From positions 3,882,501 through 3,946,500 of the forward strand of contig NZ_CP019511.1 in the NCBI RefSeq assembly GCF_002002925.1: a stretch of 64,000 nt of DNA. Direction: 5' to 3'. Positions 44,444-54,383 of this stretch are shown here, in pieces. The position numbers and the translations under genes are program-made. The notes beneath the pieces are model-generated. The model searched no databases and was not told where the DNA came from. It saw only the letters and a program-made list of their open reading frames with translations. Each line of letters starts with the position of its first letter. Position 1 is the first letter of the stretch. The stretch comes from Sphingomonas sp. LM7. Its GTDB lineage: Bacteria; Pseudomonadota; Alphaproteobacteria; Sphingomonadales; Sphingomonadaceae.

Positions 44444-46838
44444 CCCGCTCATCCTCGCATCCATATTGGTGACGTCTCCCGCGATTGCGCAGGAGCGAGC
44501 GGCCGAAATCAACCTTGGCGCATCGCGCCTCGATACCGCGATCAAGCAGTTGAGCCGGCAGACCGGCGCCAGCATCGGCTTTCGCGAGTCCAGGCTGGCG
44601 GGGCTGCAGATCCGGCCGGTGCGCGGGCGTTTCACTGCATCGCAGGCGCTCGAGCGGATGCTGCTTGGCACCGACATCCGCGCCCGCCGCGTCGCGCCGG
44701 CGACCTATCTGGTCGAGCGCTTCACCAAGCCCGCCGTCGTCCGTCGCCCGCGTCCATCTCCGCCGGTCGTCCAGCCCGAGCGTGCGCCGCCGCCCGAGGA
44801 AATCGTGGTTACCGCGACCAAGCGCGACATTCCGCTTGGTTCGTATCCGGGCGGCGTTCAGATCGTCGATGGATCGGAACTCAGTGCGGCGGAGAGCCTG
44901 CGCGGCACCGAAGCGATCGAGGCGCGGATCGCCAGCGTCGCCTCAACGCATCTCGGCCCGGGACGGAACAAGCTGTTCATCCGCGGTATCGCCGATTCGA
45001 GCTTCGTCGGCCCGACCCAATCGACCGTCGGGCAATATTGGGGGAACAGCCGCATCACCTATAGCGCGCCGGACCCGAATTTACGGCTCTACGACGTCAA
45101 GAGCGTCGAAGTGCTGGAGGGGCCGCAGGGCACGCTGTACGGCGCCGGATCGCTGGGCGGGGTGGTGCGCGTCGTGCCGCGCTCGCCCGATCTCGCGAAT
45201 TTCGAGGGATCGGCCTGGGGCGGGGTGCTCGCGGTCCAGCACGGCAAGCCGGGTGTGGATGGCGGCGCGATCCTCAACCTGCCGATCAAACAAGACGTGA
45301 TCGGGCTTCGGATGCTCGCCTTCGGATCGGTCGAGGGCGGCTATATCGATGACGTCGCGCGCGGGCTTGAGGATGTGAACCGGGTCCGCACCTTCGGCGG
45401 GCGCGCCGGGCTGCGGATCGATCCGGGGGATGACTGGACAGTCGATCTCAATGCCGTCGGCCAGCGGATCGATGGCGACGACAGCCAATATGCGGAGCGC
45501 AGCATCGGCGAGCTCGACCGAGCAAGCGGGATCGCCCAGCCGTTCCGCAACGACTACTGGCTCGTCGACCTGGTCGCCCGCAAGAATTGGGGATCGCTCG
45601 AACTGACTTCGTCGCTCGGCTATGCCGGGCAATATGTGTTCGAGCGGTTCGAAGGCACCGAACTCACCGACTCGAACGATCCCGCAGTCCGGCCCACGGC
45701 AAGCGCCGCCGCCGCCGCGTATTCGCAGGCCAACCGCATCTCGATGATAACCGGCGAACTGCGCCTTGCCCGCCGCGGCGAGAACGGCACCGGCTGGCTG
45801 CTCGCTGCGAGCCTGTTGCACAATCGCACGCAGACCAACCGGCGCATGGACGTAGCGCCGTTCCGCACACCGCTGACCGGCGTCAATAATGGAGTCGAAG
45901 AGGCGACGATCTATGGCGAGGCAACAGTCGAGCCGGTCGATCGCTTCACGCTCACGCTTGGCGGGCGCCTGACGCACGCCAGCCTTTCGGGCAGCTCGGA
46001 GGACATTGCCGAAGCGGTCGCCTTCCGGATCGATCCAGGTGCGCGGGCATCGCGGTCCGAGACGCGCTTCCTCCCCTCCGTCGCGGCTGCCTATCGCGCC
46101 GCGGACCGGCTGACCTTGTTCGCGCGGTTCCAGCAGGGCTTCCGACCCGGCGGCATCGCCGTGCGCCGCGAGTTCATCCAGCGCTTCGCCGGCGACCGCG
46201 TATCGACTGCCGAGGCTGGTGCCCGCTATCGCAGCCCGGTGCTCGATCTGGCGCTCAGCGTATCGGCGACGCGCTGGACCGACATCCAGGCCGACCTGGT
46301 CGATGGCTTCGGCTTCCCCACCACCGCCAATGCCGGCGATGGGCGCGTCCTGTCGATCGGCATGGTCTCGCGCTGGCGTCCGGTCGCCGGGCTGGAGCTG
46401 GATGCGGCGCTGTACCTCAACAACAGCAAAGTCACCGAACGCGCCTTCGTCACCCTGCCGGTGGAAGACGCGGTGGCGGCGGCGGAAGTCGAGCGCCTCC
46501 CCAACGTCGCCGATGCGACCGGCAGGATCGGCGCCGCCTATACCCACACGCTGCGCGACGGTCTCGAACTCACTGCCAACGGCTATGCGCGCTATGTCGG
46601 CAAATCGACGCTCGGCATCGGGCCGCTGCTCGGGCGATTGCAGGGCGACTATGTCGATACCGGCATCGAAGTCCGCGTCGGCGAGGCCCGGCGCGGGATT
46701 AGCCTGTCGATCACCAATCTGCTCGACTCGCGTGGCAACCGCTTCGCGCTCGGCTCGCCTTTCCTGATCCGCGACCGCGACCAGACCACGCCGTTGCGGC
46801 CGCGCAGCGTTCGGCTGGGCTTCGACCTCAGTTTCTAG
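44427..46838 (+). CDS. TonB-dependent outer-membrane receptor with STN signalling domain
   Basis: The 803-residue protein has a signal peptide (MVRPASPLILASILVTSPAIAQ). Next is an STN (secretin/TonB N-terminal) domain (about 30-100, LGASRLDTAIKQLSRQTGASIGF), a TonB box EEIVVTATKRD, a plug (LFIRGIADSSFVG, VEVLEGPQGTLYGAGSLGG) and a beta barrel ending in FDLSF. The STN domain and the linked sigma/anti-sigma pair mark it as a transducer, like FecA. The ligand is unknown; a siderophore or a glycan or plant compound is possible. The start at 44427 fits the signal peptide. Confidence 0.93.
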   Translation: MVRPASPLILASILVTSPAIAQERAAEINLGASRLDTAIKQLSRQTGASIGFRESRLAGLQIRPVRGRFTASQALERMLLGTDIRARRVAPATYLVERFTKPAVVRRPRPSPPVVQPERAPPPEEIVVTATKRDIPLGSYPGGVQIVDGSELSAAESLRGTEAIEARIASVASTHLGPGRNKLFIRGIADSSFVGPTQSTVGQYWGNSRITYSAPDPNLRLYDVKSVEVLEGPQGTLYGAGSLGGVVRVVPRSPDLANFEGSAWGGVLAVQHGKPGVDGGAILNLPIKQDVIGLRMLAFGSVEGGYIDDVARGLEDVNRVRTFGGRAGLRIDPGDDWTVDLNAVGQRIDGDDSQYAERSIGELDRASGIAQPFRNDYWLVDLVARKNWGSLELTSSLGYAGQYVFERFEGTELTDSNDPAVRPTASAAAAAYSQANRISMITGELRLARRGENGTGWLLAASLLHNRTQTNRRMDVAPFRTPLTGVNNGVEEATIYGEATVEPVDRFTLTLGGRLTHASLSGSSEDIAEAVAFRIDPGARASRSETRFLPSVAAAYRAADRLTLFARFQQGFRPGGIAVRREFIQRFAGDRVSTAEAGARYRSPVLDLALSVSATRWTDIQADLVDGFGFPTTANAGDGRVLSIGMVSRWRPVAGLELDAALYLNNSKVTERAFVTLPVEDAVAAAEVERLPNVADATGRIGAAYTHTLRDGLELTANGYARYVGKSTLGIGPLLGRLQGDYVDTGIEVRVGEARRGISLSITNLLDSRGNRFALGSPFLIRDRDQTTPLRPRSVRLGFDLSF

Positions 46839-46892
46839 CGGTTTCCTGGCGACAAGGCTCGGCGTCGTCGTCACGATGCGCTCCGTTCCGAC

Positions 46893-47711
46893 ATGCGGGG
46901 TGGGCGCTTGAACGACTTGATCGCAGGCGATGAGGGCATCGATCCGCGCACGATGCTCGGCGATTTCGAGACCTCGCTATGGCTGCCCCGCTTTCGCGAG
47001 GGACAATGGGGTGAATGGTCGCTGCGCATGCTCCCCGCGACCGCTGCGCGCGGCTATTGGGGGCGGGGCTACCGGACCACAGGCGCTGTGATGCTGATGG
47101 GGCCGTTCGCCGGAAACGCGGCGGCATGGATGTCGATCGTGCCGATGGAGATCGAGAGCCAGGAAATCGGCATCGCCGCGGCACACGGCCATACCGTTGT
47201 GCTCGGCCTCGGCATGGGCTGGTGCGCCGCCAATGTCGCGTGCAACCCGGCGGTGGAACGCGTGACGGTGGTCGAGCGCGACGCCGACGTCATCGCGCTG
47301 GTCGCGGCGCTCGGCGTGTTCGATCAGCTGCCGGCCGTGGCGCGCGCGAAGATCGAAGTCGTTCGGGACGATGCGCTGCGCTGGCGGCCCGGCGAACGCG
47401 TCGACAGCCTGCAGGCGGACATTTGGGCCAGGTTCGTCACCCCGCGCAAATGGGACGATCTGCGGCGGATGCAGGACAATATCGGCGCGGCGACGATCTA
47501 TTTCTGGGGACAGGAGCTCGAGCTGTGGCGGCTCGCCTGCCGCGCGCAGGGGCGCGTGCCGCCGGCGTTTGACGGCGCCGAACTGTCGGCGCTGGTCGCA
47601 TCGACGGGACTGCCGCTGATCATTGATGGCCGTCCAGACTATGCTTTGCGCATCGCCGAGGCGGCCCGCTGGTGGACGCCGCAGGAGGACGGCTGGTGGA
47701 ACGCCGAGTGA
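46893..47711 (+). CDS. Rossmann-fold methyltransferase-like protein of unknown function
   Basis: The protein of 272 residues has a SAM-methyltransferase-like core: HTVVLGLGMGWCAANVACNP resembles motif I, VTVVERDADVIALV motif II and VRDDALRWRP the next strand. The pattern is similar to spermidine-synthase-like folds. The C-terminal part (YFWGQELELWRLACRAQG) is not familiar to me. The start is uncertain; a TTG at 46908 is possible. It sits alone between the receptor and the autotransporter genes, all on the plus strand. Confidence 0.65.
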   Translation: MRGGRLNDLIAGDEGIDPRTMLGDFETSLWLPRFREGQWGEWSLRMLPATAARGYWGRGYRTTGAVMLMGPFAGNAAAWMSIVPMEIESQEIGIAAAHGHTVVLGLGMGWCAANVACNPAVERVTVVERDADVIALVAALGVFDQLPAVARAKIEVVRDDALRWRPGERVDSLQADIWARFVTPRKWDDLRRMQDNIGAATIYFWGQELELWRLACRAQGRVPPAFDGAELSALVASTGLPLIIDGRPDYALRIAEAARWWTPQEDGWWNAE

Positions 47712-47904
47712 CGTAGCGGCGAACGCGTCACGAAAATAATTCACGCCTTCTGTCCGGTCTGTGCCGCGGTTCCCGTCCTTCCTTTCGACAACGGGGATGG
47801 GCGGCGGCCGCTAGCGGCCTTCGACATGCCGTGCAGGGGCGCCCCGGCGTCCGCCGCCCGGCCATTTCCCGCACCGTCGTAGAGCAACGAAGAGGGGAAA
47901 TATC

Positions 47905-50385
47905 ATGACCGCCAACCGCAACACCCGTGCCGCAATTCGCGGATTTGCCACTGTCTCGATGGGCGCGATCGCGCTGGTGCTCGCCACCGGCGAGGCACAG
48001 GCTCAGAACGTCCAGTGCCGCGATGCCGGCAACAATCCCGTCGGCACGCTCCAGCCCGGATCGGACGACAATGCCATTTGCGGAAACGCCACCGTCAACG
48101 GCGATTCGAACGTCGCGATCGGCAATCAGTCCACTACGCAAGGGCCTGGCAACACCGCGGTGTTCGGTTCGGTGGCGATCGGCTACTCGGCGGATGCGAC
48201 CTCGGGCACATCCGTGGCGATCGGCGCGGTTGCCGAAGCGACGGGTTCGAGCTCGACTGCATTGGGCTTCGGCGCACGTGCCGCTGGCACCGAATCTCTT
48301 TCTCTCGGCCTTGTTGCGCAGGCATTCGGCAATCAATCGATCACCATCGGGGCGTCCACCGTCGCCAATGACACGTCGGCCGTCGCGATCGGACGCGGCG
48401 CCAATGCGACCGGCGCCTTCTCGATCGTGATGGGAGACGGGGCCGCCTCGATCCTGGGCGACAGCATCGTCATGGGGCGTAACGCAGCGGGCACCAACTA
48501 TGGCTCGATCGCCATCGGCTATGCCTCGGAAGCAGGCGACCAGTCGCTGTCGGTGGGTTTCATTTCGTCGGCCACCGGAGACAACGCATCGGCATTCGGC
48601 CTCGCGGCGACTGCGAGTGCGGACTACAGCACTGCGCTAGGCACGCAGGCACAATCGACCGGTGACTCGTCGGTCGCATTGGGCTTCGGCGCGGTCAGCG
48701 CCGGCGCCAATTCGCTCGCGCTGGGCGCCAATTCGAGCGCTGCGGATATCGACTCGGTCGCGCTGGGCAGCGCCGCACAGGCGCTGGGCTTCAATTCGAC
48801 CACGGTCGGCGCGGGATCGCGTGCCGCACAATCGGGCACTGCATTCGGCAATATCTCGAATGCCAATGCATTCGGCAGCCTCGCAGTGGGCCTCGCCGCC
48901 TACAGCGCCAACCAATATGACGTTGCGTTGGGCTTCACTTCGGCGGCGACGGGCGGGCGTTCGGTTGCGCTGGGCCTGAGCGCTACGGCATCGGGCATCC
49001 AGTCGGTCGCGATCGGCAGCCAGGGCAGTGCCCCCGGTGACGTGGTGACCACCGCTTCGGGCGCACGCAGCTTCGCAGCCGGCGCGAACGCGTTGGCAGC
49101 GGGAGCGAACAGCGTTGCACTCGGCACCGGCGCGTCGGTTTCGGTCAACGATGCCGTGGCGTTGGGCAGCGGTTCGGTGGCGGACCGTGCGAATAGCGTG
49201 TCGGTCGGCGCGGTGGGCGCCGAGCGCCAAGTCACCAATGTCGCTGCGGGCACGGTGGCGACCGATGCGGTCAACCTCGCCCAGCTCAATGCCGTTGGGG
49301 CGACTGCCAACACTGCGCTCGCCAATGCCGCGACCGCGCAGTCGACTGCGAACAATGCCCTGGCGGCGGCGACTGCCGGCGGCGCTACTGCCGATCAGGC
49401 GCTACTCGCCGCCACTGGCGCGCAGGGGACCGCAAACACGGCGGTCGCCAATGCAGCAACGGCGCAAGGCTCGGCCAACACCGCGCTCGCAAACGCCGCG
49501 ACTGCGCAGGGCACTGCCGACACTGCGCTCTCGGCCGCCAACACCGCATCCGCCAACGGCGCCTATTTCCGCGCGAACATGACCGGTCCGGGACCGCAGG
49601 CGACGGGCACCCAGTCGATCGCGATGGGCGCCAATTCGGTGGCGTCGGGTCCATCTTCGGTGGCGATCGGCGATGGCGCGCGCGCGGTTGCGGGCCAATC
49701 GGTTTCGATCGGCGCAGGCAACGCCGCCAGCGGCAACGGCGCGGTGGCGATCGGCGATCCCAATACTGCCACCGGCCAGGGCGCAGTCGCGATGGGCCGC
49801 AACAACACCGCTACCGGGCAGGGCGCAGTCGCACTGGGTAACCAGAGCACCGCCAACGGGGCCTCGGCGGTAGCGATGGGCGATGGCGCCAATGCCGGCG
49901 CGGCGGGCAGCGTCGCGATCGGCCAGGGCGCGGTTGCCACGCGCGCGGGACAGGTGTCGCTGGGTTCGACCGGTTCGACCTATACCATGTCGGGGATCAA
50001 CTCAGCGGCGAGCCGCGCGGCGCAGCAAGGCGCGCTCAGCCTGGTCACCAGTGACGCCGCGGGCAACCTAGCGACGACGGTGGTCGACCTGACCGAGCTC
50101 AGCACGCTTGGGAACCGCATGACGCTGGCCGAGGGGCGGATCGACACTGGGATGCGCCGCGCCAATGGCGGCATCGCCGCGGCGATGGCGCTGGGCGGCA
50201 CGACGATCCCCGGCGACATGAACGTCGCAGTGTCGTTCAACTTGTCCACCTATCGCGGCGAGCAGGGCTATTCGGGCGCCGCGGTTGCCAAGGTCAGCGA
50301 CCATGTCTGGGTCAGCGGCGGGTTTGCGGGCTCGACGGTCAAGGGGTCGGCTGGCGGCCGGGTCGGCATGACCTTCGGCTGGTAA
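47905..50385 (+). CDS. YadA-type trimeric autotransporter adhesin
   Basis: The 826-residue protein has a signal peptide (GFATVSMGAIALVLATGEAQAQ) and a long head of degenerate 14-residue YadA repeats of the SVAIGxxAxA type (about 60-420). A neck follows (VSVGAVGAERQVTNVAAGTVATDAVNLAQL), then a stalk of Ala/Thr/Asn-rich heptads (NTALANAATAQGSANTALANAA), a second set of head repeats, and a YadA anchor ending in VGMTFGW. It should be a trimeric outer-membrane adhesin. GAGGGGAAATATC precedes the ATG. Codon use is similar to neighbours. Confidence 0.93.
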   Translation: MTANRNTRAAIRGFATVSMGAIALVLATGEAQAQNVQCRDAGNNPVGTLQPGSDDNAICGNATVNGDSNVAIGNQSTTQGPGNTAVFGSVAIGYSADATSGTSVAIGAVAEATGSSSTALGFGARAAGTESLSLGLVAQAFGNQSITIGASTVANDTSAVAIGRGANATGAFSIVMGDGAASILGDSIVMGRNAAGTNYGSIAIGYASEAGDQSLSVGFISSATGDNASAFGLAATASADYSTALGTQAQSTGDSSVALGFGAVSAGANSLALGANSSAADIDSVALGSAAQALGFNSTTVGAGSRAAQSGTAFGNISNANAFGSLAVGLAAYSANQYDVALGFTSAATGGRSVALGLSATASGIQSVAIGSQGSAPGDVVTTASGARSFAAGANALAAGANSVALGTGASVSVNDAVALGSGSVADRANSVSVGAVGAERQVTNVAAGTVATDAVNLAQLNAVGATANTALANAATAQSTANNALAAATAGGATADQALLAATGAQGTANTAVANAATAQGSANTALANAATAQGTADTALSAANTASANGAYFRANMTGPGPQATGTQSIAMGANSVASGPSSVAIGDGARAVAGQSVSIGAGNAASGNGAVAIGDPNTATGQGAVAMGRNNTATGQGAVALGNQSTANGASAVAMGDGANAGAAGSVAIGQGAVATRAGQVSLGSTGSTYTMSGINSAASRAAQQGALSLVTSDAAGNLATTVVDLTELSTLGNRMTLAEGRIDTGMRRANGGIAAAMALGGTTIPGDMNVAVSFNLSTYRGEQGYSGAAVAKVSDHVWVSGGFAGSTVKGSAGGRVGMTFGW

Positions 50386-50392
50386 GCGGTTG

Positions 50393-50423
50393 GGCGGTCG
50401 TGCGCCTCAGGTGCGCGGCCGCC
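50393..50423 (+). terminator. Possible terminator hairpin after the autotransporter gene
   Basis: GGCGGTCGTGC (50393-50403) can pair with GCGCGGCCGCC (50413-50423) as RNA with two G-U pairs, around a nine-base loop. The same pairing on the opposite strand would have mismatches, so it favours the plus-strand transcript. No clear T tract follows. Confidence 0.4.
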
Positions 50424-51090
50424 GTCCCGTCGCCAGGCGGCGTGCTTCGGCATGGCGTTCGGCGCGGTCGAGCAGGGCTTCGAGATCCTCGCGGCTGACG
50501 TCGAAGGTCTCGCCCGATTCCTCCAATGCCGCGTCGATGTCTACCATCAGCAGGCGCGGGCGATCGGCGATCTTCATCGGCCGGTGCGGGTAGCTGTGGC
50601 CCGAGATGCGATGGAAGGCGATGCCGATCGCCGTCAGCGCGATGGCGTTGAGCCCGATCGGCAGCAGCGCGAAGCCATAGCCCTGCGCGAGCACTGCGGG
50701 GGCCAGCACCGGCAGCAGCACGGTGCCGCCGCCCGGGGGATGGAGGCAGCGCAGCACCGACATCGCCAGGATCGCCGTGCCGACCGCGACACCCGCGGCA
50801 AGCGCACCATGTCCGAGCAAATGCGCGACCACCAAGCCAACCAGCGCCGCGACGACGTTGCCGCCGACGATCGGCCATGGCTGGGCGAGGGGGCTGGAGG
50901 GCACCGCGAACAGCAGCACCGCCGACGCGCCGAGCGGCGCCGCGAGCAGCAGGCCGTGGCTGGGCATCACCAGCGTAGAGATCGCCGCGCACAGACCGAT
51001 GCCGATCACCGCACCGGCACCGGCGATGCTGCGTTCGCGCCAGTTCGCGCCTGCCAGGAGCAGCGCGAAACGCCGGTCCAGAAGGCGCAT
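50407..51090 (-). CDS. HPP-family integral membrane protein
   Basis: The protein of 227 residues has four to five hydrophobic segments. It carries the family's HPP motif in SVLRCLHPPGGGTVLLPVL, with GLLLAAPLGASAVLLFAVPSSPLAQP and PIVGGNVVAALVGLVVAHLLGH before it. Plant and bacterial HPP proteins can move nitrite, but bacterial function is little known. The C-terminal 50 residues are hydrophilic and Glu/Arg-rich. It starts two bases after the amidohydrolase stop, so they are likely co-transcribed. Confidence 0.88.
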   Translation of the reverse strand: MRLLDRRFALLLAGANWRERSIAGAGAVIGIGLCAAISTLVMPSHGLLLAAPLGASAVLLFAVPSSPLAQPWPIVGGNVVAALVGLVVAHLLGHGALAAGVAVGTAILAMSVLRCLHPPGGGTVLLPVLAPAVLAQGYGFALLPIGLNAIALTAIGIAFHRISGHSYPHRPMKIADRPRLLMVDIDAALEESGETFDVSREDLEALLDRAERHAEARRLATGRRPRT

Positions 51091-51092
51091 GC

Positions 51093-52754
51093 CTATTTGC
51101 GCTGCCAGGCCCGGTCGCCGCCGACCCAGGTCTCGATCACCTTGGTGGCGCGCAGGTCGCCGGGCGAGGCGAGCAGCGGATCGCGGTCGAGGATCAGGAA
51201 GTCGGCGCGCATGCCTACCGCGATCCTCCCGATCTTGTCCTCGGCAAAACCGGCATAGGCTGCGCCGGTGGTGAAGCCGGCCCAGCCCTGTTCGCGCGTC
51301 ACTGCCTCTTGCGCGCGCCACCCGCCAAACGGCTGGCCATTCGCATCCTGCCGCGTGAAGCTGACGGCCCAGCCGGCCCAGGGATCGGGGCTCTCGACCG
51401 GGAAGTCCGACCCGAAGGCGATCCGCGAACCGTTCTGCAGCATCGAGCGCCAGGCATAGGCGCCGTCCAGCCGCGCTTCGCCCAGCCGTGCTTCGGCCAT
51501 GTGCATGTCGCTGGTCTGGTGCACGGGCTGCATCGACGCGATCGTGCCGAACTTGCCGAAGCGCGGCAGGTCCTTGGGATCGACGATCTGGGCATGCTCG
51601 ATGCGCCAGCGGCGATCGCCCTTATAGGTGTCGGACAGCACTTCTATCGCGTCGAGCACCTGCTGGTTGCCGCGGTCGCCGATCGCGTGGACGGCAATCT
51701 GGAAGCCGTCCATCGAGCCGCGGATCATGTTGTTGAGCAATTGGTCGTCGGTGAGGAAGGGCAGACCCTTGTTGCCCGGCGCGTCGGCATAGTCGGCCTT
51801 GAGCCATGCGCCGCGCGAACCAAGCGCGCCATCGTCGTACAGCTTGATACCGCCCATTCGCAGCTTGTCGGCATAGAGCCATGGCGTCGGGCCCTGGCCG
51901 GCGACCGCCAGCGCGGTATCGACGCCGCTGGCATAGCTCAGGATACGAACTTTAAGCAGGCCGAGGTCGCCCATCCGGCGATAAGTCAGCCAGTCCTGCT
52001 GCGTCGTGCCCATGTCCGCCGCGGCGGTGATGCCGAGCGAAAGCAGCCGCTCCTGCGCGGCGAGGAAGGCCGCATTCTGTTCGCGCGGGGTAGGGACGGG
52101 GATCGCTTTGGTTACGAAGTCCATCGCAGCGTCCACCAGCACGCCCGCTGGCTTGCCCCCGGCGGCGCGCTCGATGCGGCCGCCATTGGGGTCCTTGGTC
52201 GCGGCGGTAATGTTGCCGGCAGATATCGCGCGGCTATTGGCCCAGCCGGCATGGCCATCGACTCGCTCGAGCCAGACCGGACGGTCGCCGACTGCCGCGT
52301 CGAGCTCTGCGGCAGTGGGAAAGCGGCCGAGCTTCCAGCGCTCCTGATTCCAGCCGCCGCCGAGAATCCATTTGGTCGGGTTGGCCGCGGCATAGCTGCG
52401 GATCTTCGCCAGTGCCTCGTCGAGCGAATTGGTTTCGGAGAGATCGAGGCGGAGGAGCTGTGCGCCCAGGCCGATGACATGGCCATGGCCGTCGATCATG
52501 CCCGGCACCATCGTCTTGCCGCCCATGTCGATCTTCCAATCGACCTTTTTGGGGCGCCGCTCGCCGGTCTTGAGCACATAGGTGATCTTGCCGTCGCGGT
52601 TCATCATCAGGCCGGTGAAGCGGACCACCTGTCCCTTCTCGTCGAGCGTCATTCCGTTGACGTTGTCGATCAGGGCGTCGGCGCGGGCGGCGACGGGCGC
52701 GGCCAGAGCGAGGAACGGGGCCAGCAGGCGCGCGAGCAGGTGCAGCTTTGGCAT
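51093..52754 (-). CDS. Exported amidohydrolase of the YtcJ type
   Basis: The 553-residue enzyme has a signal peptide (MPKLHLLARLLAPFLALAAPVAARA). It shows the YtcJ-like amidohydrolase features: PGMIDGHGHVIGLG (HxH metal site), WILGGGWNQERW, VWLERVDGHAGWANS, GIKLYDDGALGSRGAWL, IEHAQIV and IAFGSDFPVESPDPW. The C-terminus has the composite-domain sequence VGMRADFLILDRDPL. The substrate is unknown. The signal peptide suggests periplasmic action. Confidence 0.92.
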   Translation of the reverse strand: MPKLHLLARLLAPFLALAAPVAARADALIDNVNGMTLDEKGQVVRFTGLMMNRDGKITYVLKTGERRPKKVDWKIDMGGKTMVPGMIDGHGHVIGLGAQLLRLDLSETNSLDEALAKIRSYAAANPTKWILGGGWNQERWKLGRFPTAAELDAAVGDRPVWLERVDGHAGWANSRAISAGNITAATKDPNGGRIERAAGGKPAGVLVDAAMDFVTKAIPVPTPREQNAAFLAAQERLLSLGITAAADMGTTQQDWLTYRRMGDLGLLKVRILSYASGVDTALAVAGQGPTPWLYADKLRMGGIKLYDDGALGSRGAWLKADYADAPGNKGLPFLTDDQLLNNMIRGSMDGFQIAVHAIGDRGNQQVLDAIEVLSDTYKGDRRWRIEHAQIVDPKDLPRFGKFGTIASMQPVHQTSDMHMAEARLGEARLDGAYAWRSMLQNGSRIAFGSDFPVESPDPWAGWAVSFTRQDANGQPFGGWRAQEAVTREQGWAGFTTGAAYAGFAEDKIGRIAVGMRADFLILDRDPLLASPGDLRATKVIETWVGGDRAWQRK

Positions 52755-52814
52755 AGGCGATTGCGCATAGGGCCTGTTCCCCCGCCGCGCCAGATGGTCT
52801 AGGCCGGCCACATC

Positions 52815-54059
52815 ATGGCTACCAAAGCAGCATCGGCGAACGCGCCGCTTCCCGTATCGATCGAAGACGTCCGCACGGCTGCCTCGCGGATTATGGGCTC
52901 GGTCGTGCGGACGCCGACGCTGGTGAGTAAGACGCTGTCGGATCTGACCGGCGCGACGGTCTATCTCAAGTTCGAGAACCTGCAGTTCACGGCGGCGTAC
53001 AAGGAGCGCGGGGCGCTCAACACCCTGCTCCAGCTCGACGATGCCGCGCGCGCCAAGGGCGTGATCGCGGCGTCGGCCGGCAATCATGCGCAGGGGCTCG
53101 CCTATCACGCGACGCGGCTCGGCATCCCCAGCACGATCGTGATGCCGCTCAACACGCCCACGGTGAAGATCACCCAGACCGAAGGCCATGGCGCCAACGT
53201 CATCCTCCATGGCGAGACCTTCGACGCCGCTTACGCGCATTCGCGCGAGCTGGAAGCCGAGCGCGGCTTCACCTTCGTCCACCCGTTCGACGATCCGCGC
53301 GTGATTGCAGGGCAGGGCACCGCGGCGCTCGAGATGCTCGAGGATGTGCCGCAGATCGACACGCTGGTCATTCCGATCGGCGGCGGCGGGTTGATCTCGG
53401 GCAGCGCCGTGGTCGCCAAGTCCGAAGGCCGTATGCTCGACGTGGTCGGCGTCGAGGCCGAGTTGTATCCGTCGATGTACAACCGCATCCATGGCACCGC
53501 GATGCCGTGCGCGGGCGATACGCTGGCCGAGGGTATTGCCGTCAAGGAGCCCGGCGGGATCACGTCGAAGATGGTCGAGGCGCTGGTCGACGACATCGTC
53601 CTGGTCAGCGAGCGCCGGCTGGAAGAGGCCGTCAGCCTGCTGCTCCAGATCGAGAAAACCGTGGTCGAGGGCGCTGGCGCCGCGGGACTTGCGGCGCTGA
53701 TGGCCGAACCTGGGAGGTTCCGCGGCAAGACGGTCGGCACGATCCTGTGCGGTGGCAATATCGATACGCGCCTGCTCGCCAACGTTCTGCTGCGCGACCT
53801 CGCCCGTTCGGGACGGCTGGCGCGGCTGCGCATCCGGCTGCAGGACCGCCCGGGGGCGTTGTTCCACGTCGCGCGCATCTTCCACGAACAGGGCGTCAAC
53901 ATCATCGAAGTGTATCACCAGCGCGTGTTCACGACGCTGCCGGCCAAGGGCCTGATCACTGACATCGAATGCGAGACGCGCGACCGCGACCATCTCGACC
54001 GGCTGATGACGGCGCTGCGCCGCGCGCAATATGAAGTGAGCCAGGTCGAACTGGCCTGA
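52815..54059 (+). CDS. ilvA: Threonine ammonia-lyase (threonine dehydratase) with ACT domain
   Basis: This PLP enzyme of 414 residues deaminates threonine to 2-oxobutanoate. The PLP lysine is K63 in FTAAYKERGALN. Other markers are AASAGNHAQGLAYHATRLGI and the phosphate-binding IPIGGGGLISG. The C-terminal ACT-like domain (about 325-400) begins LRIRLQDRPGALFHVARIFHEQGVNIIEV. With a single ACT domain and this length it matches the 400-residue class often annotated as catabolic/biosynthetic hybrid. No riboswitch or leader was found upstream. Confidence 0.94.
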   Translation: MATKAASANAPLPVSIEDVRTAASRIMGSVVRTPTLVSKTLSDLTGATVYLKFENLQFTAAYKERGALNTLLQLDDAARAKGVIAASAGNHAQGLAYHATRLGIPSTIVMPLNTPTVKITQTEGHGANVILHGETFDAAYAHSRELEAERGFTFVHPFDDPRVIAGQGTAALEMLEDVPQIDTLVIPIGGGGLISGSAVVAKSEGRMLDVVGVEAELYPSMYNRIHGTAMPCAGDTLAEGIAVKEPGGITSKMVEALVDDIVLVSERRLEEAVSLLLQIEKTVVEGAGAAGLAALMAEPGRFRGKTVGTILCGGNIDTRLLANVLLRDLARSGRLARLRIRLQDRPGALFHVARIFHEQGVNIIEVYHQRVFTTLPAKGLITDIECETRDRDHLDRLMTALRRAQYEVSQVELA

Positions 54060-54383
54060 GCGCCCGCTAACCTGTGACGAAGTGAATCTATGACGCGGCA
54101 AGACGAGTCGCGGCGGGATTCACGCGCGATTTCAACACCGATATACTGATTTTCGCGGCACGGTCCGCGCGTGCTGGCGAGCTATGCTGGGCAACGCAGC
54201 ATGGTTAACGTTCGCTGCGGGCGTGCCAGGGCGGAACGGCGCAAGCCCTTGGTTTCCTTCGCTTGCTCCAATCCCTAATCGTTAACTCTCTTTCTTGGTA
54301 AAGCGGCTTTTCATCATCGGTTTCCCGCTTCATAGTCCTTGCAACAGGTCCGGTGGTAGCGGGCCGATGCAAAGGCTTGAACG
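54060..54383. other. Intergenic region upstream of bpt
   Basis: About 324 bases with no convincing gene. It contains two GTTAAC sites (near 54202 and 54280) and AT-richer sequence around 54270-54330, so the bpt promoter is likely here. No riboswitch or repeat was recognised. Confidence 0.45.

Noticed and set aside
48000..50100. CRISPR-like periodic repeats
   Set aside because: The periodicity is the coding of YadA 14-residue repeats in an open frame; units vary and there are no conserved repeats with unique spacers.
54060..54383. Riboswitch or leader upstream of bpt or after ilvA
   Set aside because: No recognisable aptamer, leader peptide or terminator/antiterminator pair could be drawn.
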